From the NCBI RefSeq assembly GCF_000005505.3, contig NC_016133.3, positions 58,989,237 to 59,053,236 of the forward strand: DNA of 64,000 bases. The letters run 5' to 3'. Both the position numbers and the translations under genes were made by a program. Each line of letters begins with the position of its first letter. Position 1 is the stretch's first letter. The notes below the pieces were generated by a model, which saw only the letters and a list, made by a program, of their open reading frames with translations, was not told the DNA's origin and did not search any database. Below are positions 46,478 to 57,153 of this stretch, one piece after another. This DNA comes from Brachypodium distachyon (Eukaryota; Streptophyta; Magnoliopsida; Poales; Poaceae).

Positions 46478-47250
46478 CTAGAAACATGGAGGGAGAATCC
46501 ACATGCCATCTGGAGACCCACCCGGCACGTAGCGTCCCACCGTCCTGATCATGGTCGTCTTCTTCCGGCCGTCTCCAACCTTTTCATTGTCCTCCTCACG
46601 CACCTTCTGATTATGGACGCGGCGGCCGCCATGGCCATCCGAGCTCGACTGGTACACCACGTCATCAGCGTACACGCAGTTCCTCTGCACCCAGCTTTTA
46701 CCTTCTTCTCCGACGACGACGTGCACCGCCTTGGACCACCTTTCACCCACGAACAAGGCGCAGTCGCCCAGGCTCGCCGCCTTTGCCCACCGGTACGCGT
46801 ACCTCGTCGGCTCCGCTCCTCGGGCGACGACGTCGGCGAGCTCGAACACCTTGAAGAAAGCGTCCGGCTGTCTGTTGTTGTACGCCCACCTGGTCCTGAC
46901 AGCCATCGCCGGCTTGCCGCGCAGCTCGACGAGGTGCTGCCGCCTCGCGCACGGCGGCGCCATGGTGCCGCGGCGGGGTTCTACGTGCAGCAGCTGCTGA
47001 TCCCGACCGCCGGGGAGCCGTCTTCGTTCAGGTCGATCTCGAACCTGAGCAGGTTCTCGCCGGCCGTGAGGCCGTAGAGCTCCCGCCGCAGAAGGCGATG
47101 TCGGCTAGTACCCCTCGGGGGAACGTCGTCCACGCGCCATTGCCGCCGCCGACCCTGCAGATCGCGAGGCCGCCACGGCTGTCGGCGCAGATGGCGGCGA
47201 GGATGCAGCTCGAGGTTTGGGGGGACTCCGAGAAGACGACCTTGCGGATA
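46478..47250 (-). pseudogene. DUF295 (F-box-associated) gene fragment
   Basis: From 46963 to 46478 a frame encodes a DUF295-type C-terminus: HLVELRGKPAMAVRTRW, FKVFELADV, LGDCALFVGERWSKAV and NCVYADDVVYQ, which is the family's hallmark. Upstream, the conserved parts lie in other frames: ADSRGGLAICRVGGG and WTTFPRGVLADIAFCGG in one, then ELYGLTAGENLLRFEIDL in the next, ending at TAG. At least two frame changes and the absence of the N-terminal F-box region make it a pseudogene. The family acts as F-box-associated proteins; this copy should not. Confidence 0.8.
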
Positions 47251-47264
47251 ATGAAGCAGACCAA

Positions 47265-47604
47265 GATAACGGAGACGACGTAGGAGGGACAAGGGTGGAA
47301 GAGGGAGCTGGTGATGGAGCTAAGGCGGTGGCCGGAGTTCTCGCCGAAGACGGCGGCGGGGATGGTGGTTCCGGTGGAGGTGGACGGCGACGACGGGAGG
47401 GTGCTGCTGGACACGGGGAGAGAGGTGGGGGTGTATGACCCGAGGAACAAGACGATGTTCACAGTCTACTCGCTCAAGTGGAGCCATGGCGATTGCGCCG
47501 ACAAGTTCGTCGCGGCGGCGCTGTGGGAGGACAAACTCCTCCGGATGGACCAAAGGAACGGAGATACTGCTACAGAGATGTTTAGGTGCTGGCTAGCTAT
47601 CTAG
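47265..47604 (+). pseudogene. C-terminal fragment of an F-box gene (copy H)
   Basis: Matches the end of the gene at 54162-55685 (WKRELVM.LRRWPEFSPKTAAG, VVPVEV). It then stays in the conserved frame (VLLDTGREVGVYDPRN) where the other copy does not. An in-frame TAG at about 47281 and absence of the first four fifths of the gene mark it as a remnant. It abuts the minus-strand DUF295 remnant. Confidence 0.8.
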
Positions 47605-47856
47605 CCAATAATCAATTAACTGGAGCCTTTTTTACGTAGAAGCAGAGATTTTCCCTTGCTCTGTTTTAACCTTGATTTTTTTTTCTCTTTTTGTAAACTG
47701 ACCTGTAGCTCTTCACTCACAGCTAGTTTGGTTGGAGGAAATTAGAGATAGGGAATAGGAGTTAAGGGGTACGTCATGTTAAATGATTCGTTTGGTCAGA
47801 GGGAATGAGATTTTAAGAAAGATTGGGCATGTGATTTGAGAGACCAAGTCCCATCA

Positions 47857-50800
47857 TCTATTATATACTAAAAGTAATATGAGGGGTACCGAGGGGAGCC
47901 TCCACGTTGATCCATATCACCCCAATTATTCTGACCCTTGGATCTTATATCTAAGGTCTAGATTTAATGATGGGATATGTTTGATGTGCTATATATAAAC
48001 ATCTTCTATTATATACTAAAAGCAATATGAGGGATACCGAGGGAAGCCTCCACGTTGATCCACATCACTCCAATTATTCTGATCCTTGGATCTTATATCT
48101 AAGGTCTAGATTTAATGATGTGATATGTTTGATGGGCTATATATAAACATCTTCTATTATATACTGAAAGCAATATGAGGGATACCGAGGAGAGCCTCCA
48201 CGTTGATCCACATCACCCCAATTATTCTGGCCCTTGGATTTTATATCTAAGGTCCAGAGTTAATGAGGGGATATGTTTGACGGGCTATATATAAACTTAA
48301 AGTGGTTTCAGGCCCAAATAGGCCCAATTGGTGGAATTAGCGATAATTAGAGATATATTCAGTGTGTTATAATAAACATTAAAATGATTTCAGGCCCAAA
48401 TAGGCCCAATATGTTATAATCAGTGTTAATTAAGTTAAATTTGTTTTTATAGTGCCAAACGTAACATACTTTGTTACGCGACGACATTTCAACACTATTT
48501 TTCATTGTTTTTCTTCACAAGTCATGAAAATATTAAGTAATAAGCTAAGTGTATTAGTCATTATCTATATCTATATTTCTTCAAGAATAAGATGTTAACG
48601 TGTATTTGAAGATTTATAATTCTGCTTGTCAACACGCATCCCTAATTTTAAGACCGGCCACTAATTAACATCAAATATGAATAAATGATTTGCTACGAAA
48701 CAAACACTTATAAATGTCTCTATAAACAATAAAATGAGTAGCTCATGATCTAAATTTTTATCCGAATATAGATAGAAGAATTAGTTTGTTTAGTTGAAGA
48801 TTGTACCTACTAATATAATGTGACGTACACATGATCTATCAATGCAAATAGTTGATTCATCAGTTTCTCATACGAACCTTAGGTTTGTGTACGGATGCAA
48901 CGTGTAATCGCGCAAATGCGCGGGAAACATCTTTATTGGTATTTTTATTCCCAGAAATATGTATTGACGTATAAAAGCATCAAATAAATGATGCGTGTAC
49001 TCTATGTACTCCCAATGAAAATATTAAATAATAGGCTAAATCTCGTAGTAATAATCTATATCTCTATTTTCTTTAAGAATAAAATATTAACGAGTATTTG
49101 AAGATTTATAACTCTGTGTGTCAACACGTGGCCCTAACTTGAACACCGATTACTAATTAACATCAAATATGAATGAATGGTTTGCTAGGAACCAAACACT
49201 TACTAATAAATATATCTATAATAAAAAAATGACTAGCTCATGATCTAAATTTTTATCTGATTATAGACAGAAGAATCACGTAAAATTTTAAAATCACGTT
49301 ATATTTTGTTATCATGAAGATTGTACCCCGAGAATATTTAGAAGTAGTAACCCAAGCTCTATTCATTGTGTATCAAAACATGTTTGATGATCTATCAGTG
49401 GAAACAATTGATCCATAAATTTCTCATATTAACTTTAATTTTGTGTACAGATGGGTTATAACGTGTAATTAGTCGTATGAGATAAAAACATAGATTGACA
49501 GGTGATCTGAACTTTAGTTACAAATAATAAACTAATATCACCTACTCTGATTTGCATCATTTGAATTATGTAAATCATTATATAATAAAAGCATAATACG
49601 TGGTTGTGTAGAGAAAACACCGCGTTGATCCACATGATCATCTGAATTATTTAAACTATTAGATTTTATATTTAACGGTCAAAATTTAATGAGGATGGTA
49701 TTTGATGGGCTATCAATAAAACATCAAAGTGGTTTAAGACCTAGAGAGACCAAATATATTATAGTTAGTAGCATCACAATATAATTTTTTGTGTGGTGTC
49801 AAACAGAAAATGCAAACACCATTTTGGACAATCAATATGTTATGACCTCTCAGCTCTATATTCTCTTCTTTTTATTAGTAAATCCCGAAAATATTTAGAA
49901 GTAGTAACCCTAGCTCTATTCATTGTGATAAATATAATTTTCAAGGAAGATTTATTAATAGTATTTGGAAAACTATAACTCTGCATACCTATATATTGTT
50001 GGTAATATAATGGGGGCTACACAAGACCTCTAAGATTCCTCACAATTTATAATTTTGCAAAGATGAGTCAGTAATAGTATGCGAAGAATTATTACTCTGC
50101 ATATACCAATATATTATTACTAAGAAAAATGTGAATTACATTGCACGTTGTCACAAATTTTACTGGCTACTAATTTAACATCATGTATGAGCGAATGGTC
50201 GGCTAGCAAACCAAACACACTTTTATATAATATCGCTATAAACTACCTTGAAAACAAATAGTTAGCTCAAATAATTTAAACTTTAATCAGAGTATCGATA
50301 AAACAAACAATTGAAGTTTTAATATTGCATTATGATTTATTATCATGGACATCCACCTACTAACATAACCAACTACGTACGATTGCCAGTGCGAACAACC
50401 GATTCATCAATTTCATGTCTGAATATAAATTTTGTTTACAAATGTGATGTATGCCATATATGATCAATTATTTCAGGTAAATACCAACGGTCGATAGGTA
50501 ATCTGAACTTCAATTACAAATACTAAGTTAATAACAACTACAAACAATCAACCAGTCGATGCGAAAGTTGGTCGACCCTTTGACACACAGTTTAATGTTT
50601 AGTTCTAAATTTTAATAAAGTCACATAAAAAACATTGTCTCATGTTCAACACAGATTTGACTCGATATTGTTTCGTAATTCTACAGGGGTACTGATATTA
50701 ATTAGTTCTACTTTTTTTTAAAGAGTTCTACTTTTCTAGATATACCAAGGTCTTTTTTCAAAAAGGAGGGAGTACCCCCGACCTCTGCATCGATTGATGC

Positions 50801-50977
50801 ACACAGCTATAATATTACTAACCAAAGTATTGTAACATCATCCAGATATACCAAGGTTGATTAATCATTTATGTCTAAACGACCTATCGTATAAATAGTA
50901 GAACAATACATATATTCAGTTAGAAAATAAGATGATTAATAATGTTTCCCGCGCAATTGCGCGGGACACCATGCTAG
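47857..50977 (+). mobile_element. Helitron (non-autonomous, composite)
   Basis: The 5' end begins TCTATTATATACTAAAAG after host A (47856). The 3' end has a perfect hairpin CCCGCGCAATTGCGCGGG (about 50948-50965) and then ACACCATGCTAG, followed by host T. Insertion between A and T, a TC start, a hairpin and CTAG end without target duplication are Helitron hallmarks. The 5' terminus is repeated three times at a 148-base period (47857, 48005, 48153). A diverged copy of the same end sits near 49580-49740, and a related hairpin near 48911-48925, so two elements of different age may be merged. No Rep/helicase frame is present. Confidence 0.8.
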
Positions 50978-51149
50978 TTTTAATAACAGGGGGAGAGGTG
51001 GGAATTGGGAGGGAATTGTTTCGTAGAGAAGATCTCAACCGTTCATCATATATGTTATCTTCTCTAATCTAATTCCCCACGAATGGATTTTGATTGCTAA
51101 TTGCTTCAATTCACCATTGCTTCATCCTTCATCCTGGTTGGATATATCT

Positions 51150-52890
51150 TCGATCAACTCCTGGTGGACGGACCGTACCTCATATGCTTATGTGCTACGC
51201 AAGACGCGTGCTAAGGCCACGGCATCGTTAATTCTTCTTACTTTGTGGGAAACTTGAAAGGAGCGGAACCGGCGAATCTTCCGGTACAAACTTCCCCGAT
51301 CCTCCGCCGTGTGCATCCTCATCAAGGAGGAGGCTGCCCTTGAAGGGACGCGTAGAGATAAACAAAACTTTTCCTACGCGAACTCCCAAGATCTAGCCGA
51401 GGTAGAAGGCCACAAGGATTACCACTAGACGCGCAGTTGCGGATTATCGATGCGGCGCCTTGATGCAGTGCAGTCCCTCGATCCGATCCAGCCGATCCAA
51501 TCCCGCGATCGTCGAAGTGCTGAACGTACAGCACCTCTGCCGGTATCCACACGTGCGAGGAGGAGCTCCGGCGGCGAACTGCTAGGTCCGGTGCGACGGT
51601 TGAACTGAATCGGGCTAGGGTTCTCAACGCATGAGAGTGGAAAAAAACCGTGCCCCTTAGGCATCCCACGCCCCTGCTTATATACCGAGTGGAAGTGGGC
51701 TCCAAGCCTTGTGGCCCATCCACCCTGCGAGTCCAACTCGCATTGTCAGCCCAATTCCAGTTCGGGTCCAACCCGACCAAATACTTGCTCCCGCTCTTAA
51801 GTGTGTGACCCCGCAGGCTCATGGCAACTTGGACACGATTGGAGTCCGACTCACAATCGATCAATCGGTAGCGGCTCCTAGCAGAACGTGCCGACTCCCA
51901 AGTACCATCGAGTCATGACGACGTACCTTCCAATGTGACATACGTCTTAGTCCCTTTTGCCTCACGATATACCTTGTCGAACTATAGGCGATTAATCGTC
52001 ATCCCTTTAATAGTTCAACTCTCTTCTCGATCTGTGATATACGATTCATCCGACTAACTCTTAGTCGATCGACCCGGTTAACAGTTAACCAAGTCGCGCA
52101 TGGCCATGCTTCCCAAATCATATCACTCGAGAGGGCCCAGATAATATCTCTCCAGTCGGAGGGGAAAAATCCCATCTTGGTTATCCACATCACACAGCTT
52201 GATTCTCAGTCAACCCGAACTCTGCCTTTATAACTGCCCTGTTACGGAACAACGTTTGACAGAACCTAAGTTGGTGATCCACAACTCGGATTGTACGATA
52301 ACCTCAGGTCTAAGGATTACATTGATTGAGACATGCAAATGACGACCTACTCGTTGCATCTCAATATGGGTCAGTCCGACTCGCTAAACTCTTTAGCCGA
52401 GTCCGTGTAAGCTGGAATGACATCACCATGCCCATGACAAGTGGAACCGAGTCATCAGCCAACTTTCACATTAGTCTAGGTTATGTGTCCAGCACAACCT
52501 CAATGACTAAGGACAATTTAGTATGAACAACATGAATACATAGTTCCACAATCAAATCACATATTCAATGATACATATCAGATGTTCAAACAAGGACAAC
52601 TTAATAATATTTATGAATACATTGGGAATTACATCATACATGATTGCCTCTAGGGCATATTCCCAACAGCCCTTTGGACCCAGGCCGGCGCCGGTCTAGG
52701 CGAACTAGTTTCGGGACTAAGACGATGTACCTTGATTTTTTTGGTTCCTTTCTTCCTAGTGGACTAAATTCTCCCTTATTCTCGTTCACTTTCTCTGTTT
52801 TTCCTTGTGTATTTTCTCCCGTGGTTGATTCTCTCAGCCCCCCCTATTGGCAATAAATAGCTCGCTGTTTCGTCAAAAGAAAAAATCCCC
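51150..52890 (+). mobile_element. LINE 3' fragment, split by a solo LTR
   Basis: Both sides of the solo LTR read together as the end of a plant LINE reverse-transcriptase ORF: KERNRRIFRYKL, AVCILIKEEAALW and TQAGAGLGEL, with a TGG-to-TGA stop in WETW. The 3' part ends near 52885 in an A-rich tail. The 5' end is truncated and its border is approximate. Confidence 0.7.
51341..52668 (-). mobile_element. Solo LTR (1,328 bases) inside the LINE
   Basis: On the minus strand it starts TGTTGGGAATATGCCCTAG and closes with CA; target duplication GCCCT at 51336-51340 and 52669-52673. The start resembles that of the Angela-type Copia LTRs of grasses. It contains no gene. Confidence 0.85.
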
Positions 52891-53318
52891 ACGAACTCCC
52901 TCCAACCAAACACGAGAATAGAATTTCCTCATTAATTCTCACATGTATTTATCAACCCATACCAAACAAGGGATTGAGACTAAAAATCAATTCCCACGTC
53001 TAATCTCATCTAAAACTCCCTCCTCTAAATTCCCACTCCCCTTCACATATATTGCCAAACACGCTGTCAGGGTGAGAGGGTATGGTGATTGGATTTTTTT
53101 TAGTTTAAGGCAAATATAGTGATTGGATTTGTCTATCCTCAGTTGTTTGTTTTCAATAGCCTCTGTTTTTGGTACATTCAGATACGCTTTATCACTGTTA
53201 GCCATGCCCATATGTACATATTTCAGACTGCATATATGAATCAGTTTTTATCCATCCATCCATCGGATGGCAAAGTACACAGCTGATGCTATGCTAGCTA
53301 CATGTGCTACTGGCTAAG
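52891..53318. other. Right end of the nested insertion and flank
   Basis: The sequence with aactccctccaaccaaac and ccaaacacgct mirrors the gtttggttggagg start near 47725. From about 53066 the gggtatggtgattgg tract matches the 3' flank of the F-box gene I near 56437. This is the right border of the roughly 5.3-kb insertion. Confidence 0.5.
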
Positions 53319-53613
53319 CTAGTCATTTGCAGAGGCGGCATCGGCACTACTGAAGCAAGGAAGCCGGTACTCCTCCGGCTTGAGAGCCACCGCGAAGTCC
53401 GGCAGCTCCGGCAGCGCCGTGTCGACATTGCTGCTGTAGAGGTCCTTGTTAATGCGCACTTTGCAGGAGGAGTCCTTGTGGATCTTGTCGTGGAGGTACT
53501 TCATCGACCCCCACATTGCCGGGCTCCTGCAATTAAACAAAAAGAAAAAAAATCATCGATCTTCGATCTAACACTAGCTAATCAGTAAGTACTGTTTAAT
53601 CTTTGATCATCAA

Positions 53614-53670
<57 letters not shown>

Positions 53671-53824
53671 GAGGCCGGAGAAATTGCCTTGAGACGGGAG
53701 ATGCGGCGTGGAAGGCCTCGCAGACGGCCCTGCTCTCCTTGAGCGACTCCTCCGCGGCTGTCCGGTGAGATTTCTCGCTGTTGCCTTCGTCCAGGATCAG
53801 CCCGTGGTAGTTGTATGCTGCAGC
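53319..53824 (-). pseudogene. 3' end of a BRO1-domain protein gene
   Basis: Two exons, 53824-53688 and 53526-53319. They encode AAAYNYHGLILDEGN.EKSH, CEAFH and then SPAMWGSMKYLHDKI and LPELPDFAVALKPEEY, as at the C-terminus of plant BRO1-like (endosomal-targeting) proteins. The intron has a GC donor (AAG|GCAATT) and a normal AG acceptor, with frame kept. It contains an 18-unit CAT repeat. No upstream exons exist before the divergent F-box gene at 54162, so the gene is 5'-truncated. Confidence 0.75.
53616..53670 (+). repeat. (CAT)n microsatellite
   Basis: About 18 uninterrupted CAT units within the intron of the BRO1 fragment; likely length-polymorphic. Confidence 0.95.
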
Positions 53825-53900
53825 CTGTCCAGGAGATTGTTTCTTGTTCACGTTAAAGAATCTATCCATTTTATGAGACAAAGGGGGAGAAATAGTCTGG

Positions 53901-53933
<33 letters not shown>

Positions 53934-54161
53934 CACTTTTGCTTCCATGTGCTTCCACTTGACAAACAGCCCGCAAATCAAACCAAGATCATATTACAGG
54001 GATGAAAAATAATAATTTCAAAAGAGATATGAACAAGTTTTTTGGTCTGAATCTATGGTGTTTCATGTGAAAATGAACAGAACAGATTACTGAAACTTGC
54101 TAGCCTATATGATGATTGATCAGATTGCCACAATTTTTTTTGCCAGAAATAATCGGTAAAG

Positions 54162-55685
54162 ATGCAAATCTATGGTGTGGACAACCACGATGAATACGAC
54201 GCCGAGGGGTGGGATCTCCATTGTCGCATCGAGCTCGAAAAGGCCTCGTCAGAGGCGAAGCGGTTCATGTCGTGCTTTGTCAAGTCGCTCGCCTTCATCG
54301 ACGACGGCCGCTGCATCCTCTTCAGGCCAGGCATCCGGCGGCCCACCAACGACGACAAGCCCATCCACCAGCTCTGCGCCTACGACCCTGCCACGGGAGC
54401 CATGGAGGAGCTGCTCGCCGACGGCAGCCTGATCGCGCAGCCGAGCGTGAACGGCACGGCGACGACCAAGGCGGTGATCTACGAGGAGAGCCTCGTGTCT
54501 ACTGGACGGCCGCACGAGGACATCATCTTCTCCCCAACGTCTGTTCAGGCGCTGTCCATGGCCCTGTGCCTCCTGCCGGCGCGCGACCTCGGGAGGTTCA
54601 AGCTTGTGTGCCGGTCATGGCGCGCCATGATGGAGACTAACCGCTTCGTCGAGCTCTACACCCGCCATGCCGGCACGAGGAGGAGGTTGAGTGATGATCC
54701 CATGCGCATCTTCTTACCCAAAGACGACTACCGGAGCTCTGACTCGGAGTCACCGCAGCTGCTGGAGCAGAGGGTGGTCAGCTCCAAGCCCTGCCATGGC
54801 CTGCTCGCCGTGAGCAGGAGTGGCCACGAAATCTCTGTGCTTAACCCAGCAACGGATGAAGAGATCAATTATGGCTTCCATGATTCCGACTACATAACAA
54901 GGAAGGACCAAAACAGCGTCACCGTGTGCCATGGCCTCGGGTATGACGAGGCGGCGGAGGACCACGTGGCCGTCACCGTCGTCTCGCGCTCCGATGGCGG
55001 TGGCATGAAGGAGTGCTGGTTGCGAAGGCTCAAAGAAGGAGGGAAGATCAGGACGGTGAAGTCGGCGCCGCCGGTCCACGCGTGGCTTGACGTGCCGCCG
55101 GTGTTCGTCCACGGCAAGATGTACTGGATGGGCAAGCCAGATCATCATCGCGGAAACAACAACATGATAATGGCGCTTGAGATCAAAACAGAAGCTTTCG
55201 ATGTCCTGCCAGGGCCTCTCGTCGACCTCGACAATGACGGTGGCAGGATGCTAGTGGCGGAGCTCGGCGGCGAGCTCTGCGTCGCGCACTCGTGCCCAAA
55301 CACGGAGACCATGACTATATGGACCAAGACAACGGAGACGATGGAGGAGGGACAAGCAGGGTGGAAGAGGGAGCTGGTGATGGTGCTAAGGCGGTGGCCG
55401 GAGTTCTCGCCGAAGACGGCGGCGGGGCTGGTGGTTCCGGTGGAGGTGCAGTGGACGGCGGCGGGAGGGTGCTGCTGGACACGGGGAGGGAGGTGGGGGT
55501 GTATGACCCGAGGAACAAGACGATGCGCACAGTCTACTCGCTCAAGTACGTGGAGCCATGGCGATCGCGCAGACAAGTTCGTCGCGGCGGCGCTGCGGGA
55601 GGACAGCTTTGGTGTCTCCTCCGTATGGACCAGGGGAACGGAGCTACTGCTACAGAGATGTATAGCTGGTCCTAGCCAACAATAA
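54162..55685 (+). CDS. F-box-like protein with FBA-type repeat region (copy I), probably degenerate
   Basis: An intronless frame of 507 residues from ATG 54162. Residues 1 to about 120 look like the end of an F-box-associated domain (WDLHCRIELEKASSEAKRF, AYDPATGAMEELL). A degenerate F-box follows (ALSMALCLLPARDLGRFKLVCRSWRAMMET, about 125-165), then a second associated domain (KPCHGLLAVSRSGHEISVLNPATDEE, VPPVFVHGKMYWMG). This order suggests a longer two-unit parent cut at its 5' end. Near 55457 a 5-base excess relative to copy H shifts the frame. Near 55548 a 4-base excess shifts it back, leaving about 30 residues out of frame. The C-terminus is therefore not family-like. It may be a pseudogene with a long open frame. 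Confidence 0.6.
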   Translation: MQIYGVDNHDEYDAEGWDLHCRIELEKASSEAKRFMSCFVKSLAFIDDGRCILFRPGIRRPTNDDKPIHQLCAYDPATGAMEELLADGSLIAQPSVNGTATTKAVIYEESLVSTGRPHEDIIFSPTSVQALSMALCLLPARDLGRFKLVCRSWRAMMETNRFVELYTRHAGTRRRLSDDPMRIFLPKDDYRSSDSESPQLLEQRVVSSKPCHGLLAVSRSGHEISVLNPATDEEINYGFHDSDYITRKDQNSVTVCHGLGYDEAAEDHVAVTVVSRSDGGGMKECWLRRLKEGGKIRTVKSAPPVHAWLDVPPVFVHGKMYWMGKPDHHRGNNNMIMALEIKTEAFDVLPGPLVDLDNDGGRMLVAELGGELCVAHSCPNTETMTIWTKTTETMEEGQAGWKRELVMVLRRWPEFSPKTAAGLVVPVEVQWTAAGGCCWTRGGRWGCMTRGTRRCAQSTRSSTWSHGDRADKFVAAALREDSFGVSSVWTRGTELLLQRCIAGPSQQ

Positions 55686-55687
55686 TA

Positions 55688-55800
55688 TTCCCTCCGATCC
55701 TAAATTGTTGTCGAAATATTACAAGTATCTAGACACCTTTTAAGAATAGATACATCCATATTTAGGCAAATTTGAGACAAAAATTTAGGATCGGAGGGAG
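55688..55800. mobile_element. Stowaway-like MITE
   Basis: 113 bases with inverted ends CCCTCCGATCCTAAAT / ATTTAGGATCGGAGGGAG and TA duplication (55686-55687, 55801-55802). It starts two bases after the stop codon of the F-box frame. Confidence 0.88.
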
Positions 55801-56019
55801 TATCAATTAAGTAGAGTTCTCTTTTTTGACATATGTTTTCATAGTGGCCGCCGGCGCCTCCCCGCTCCGTGCCCCACGCTTCGCCGTCGCGGGAGGAAGA
55901 CGAAGAGGAGTCGTCATGGTCGTCGTTGGTAATGGCAGCGGCAGCGTGCGCGCGCGTGTTATGTCCGAGTCGGGCCGCAGCCCACTCCATTCTTTTTTTA
56001 CTGGGCCTATGTCTCTTAA

Positions 56020-56312
56020 GGCCTTATTTGGTGTTAGTGTATTTTTTAGACACTAATGTTTTGGTATTTGAGGGTTTTGATTGTTCACCCAAAACTCTCA
56101 AAAACCCAAAACACTAGTGTTTTTTAGAAAAACACTAGTATGAGAAGTGTTTTAATTTGATACAAAAATGGAGTGTTTTGTGGGGTAAAACTAGGGATAA
56201 TCCCCTCTAAACCCTTTGTACCAAACAATCATTTGGGATTTCTAGTATTTTTCATTTTGGGATGGATAATATCCTAGAAAACACCCCAAAAACTCTATTA
56301 CCAAACAAGGCC
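56020..56312. mobile_element. Tourist-like MITE
   Basis: 293 bases. Ends GGCCTTATTTGGT and ACCAAACAAGGCC are inverted repeats; TAA is duplicated at 56017-56019 and 56313-56315. Confidence 0.85.
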
Positions 56313-56571
56313 TAAGTGCTAGTTTTTTTTTCTCTACGTGCGTGTGTCTTTGTTTTCTTCTTTTTCTTGCCCCGCTTCAACCTTAATTTTTTTCTTTTTA
56401 TTTTTCTTGTAAACTGGCCTGCGGCTGTTCGTTCAGGGTATGGTGATTGGATTTATATGTGCATTTTTTTTAAGGAATGCCATCATGACTGATTTTATTG
56501 CTTTGCAAAAATAGTTACATCATCCGTGATTACATCCAAGAGGAATAGTAACGAACACATGCAAGAAGCTA

Positions 56572-56687
56572 CTCCCTCCGTTTCATAATTCTTGTCTCAA
56601 ATTAGCCCAAAAATGGATGTATCTATTTCTAAAAAGTGTCTAGCTAGATACATGTAAGATTCGACAAGAATTATGGAATAGAGGTAG
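56572..56687. mobile_element. Stowaway-like MITE
   Basis: 116 bases, CTCCCTCCGTTTCATAATTC opposite GAATTATGGAATAGAGGTAG, TA on both sides. Same family as 55688-55800 and 59044-59153. Confidence 0.85.
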
Positions 56688-56699
56688 TACTAATTAAAA

Positions 56700-56985
56700 T
56701 AACGTGTAAATTGGTGGGGCGTGTGGAAGAAGCGCAATAGACGTATTTTTAAGGGCGTGACGATGCCAGCCCCCGAGCTTGCTATCCTTATTTGGGAAGA
56801 CATTCGTAGTCGGATTCGAGCGTGCTCAAACGACTCGGAAGATTAGGCTTTTTGCTGGCTTTTAATTTCCCATTTCTTCGATTTTGTTTTTTTGGATCCA
56901 CCTTGGATCTCCTTGTACGGTACGTGCTCTTTTTTCTAATCGAATGACGGTGATCAACCATATTTTCCTAAAAAAAAAATACTTG
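56700..56985 (+). mobile_element. LINE 3'-end fragment
   Basis: Encodes WWGVWKKRNRRIFKG and LAILIWEDIRSRIRAC then a stop, as at the end of plant LINE ORF2. It finishes in a poly-A run near 56977. Strongly 5'-truncated. Confidence 0.75.
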
Positions 56986-57153
56986 CAAATATATCAACTT
57001 GAGAAACTCAAACGTACAAGATTGAACGAGCTTAATTAACACACTCACATGACACTCCACTTACACGCAAATATGTACACATGTCTTTATTTTGTACGTA
57101 CTGTACTGTACTGTTTCTTCCTCGACGAAATGATGATATCGAAATTATACCAA

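Noticed and set aside
51322..51918. Frames in 51.3-51.9 kb
   Set aside because: Inside the solo LTR 51341-52668; no retroelement protein motif.
53616..53670. CAT repeat as a CRISPR-like or regulatory array
   Set aside because: Simple trinucleotide microsatellite without spacers.
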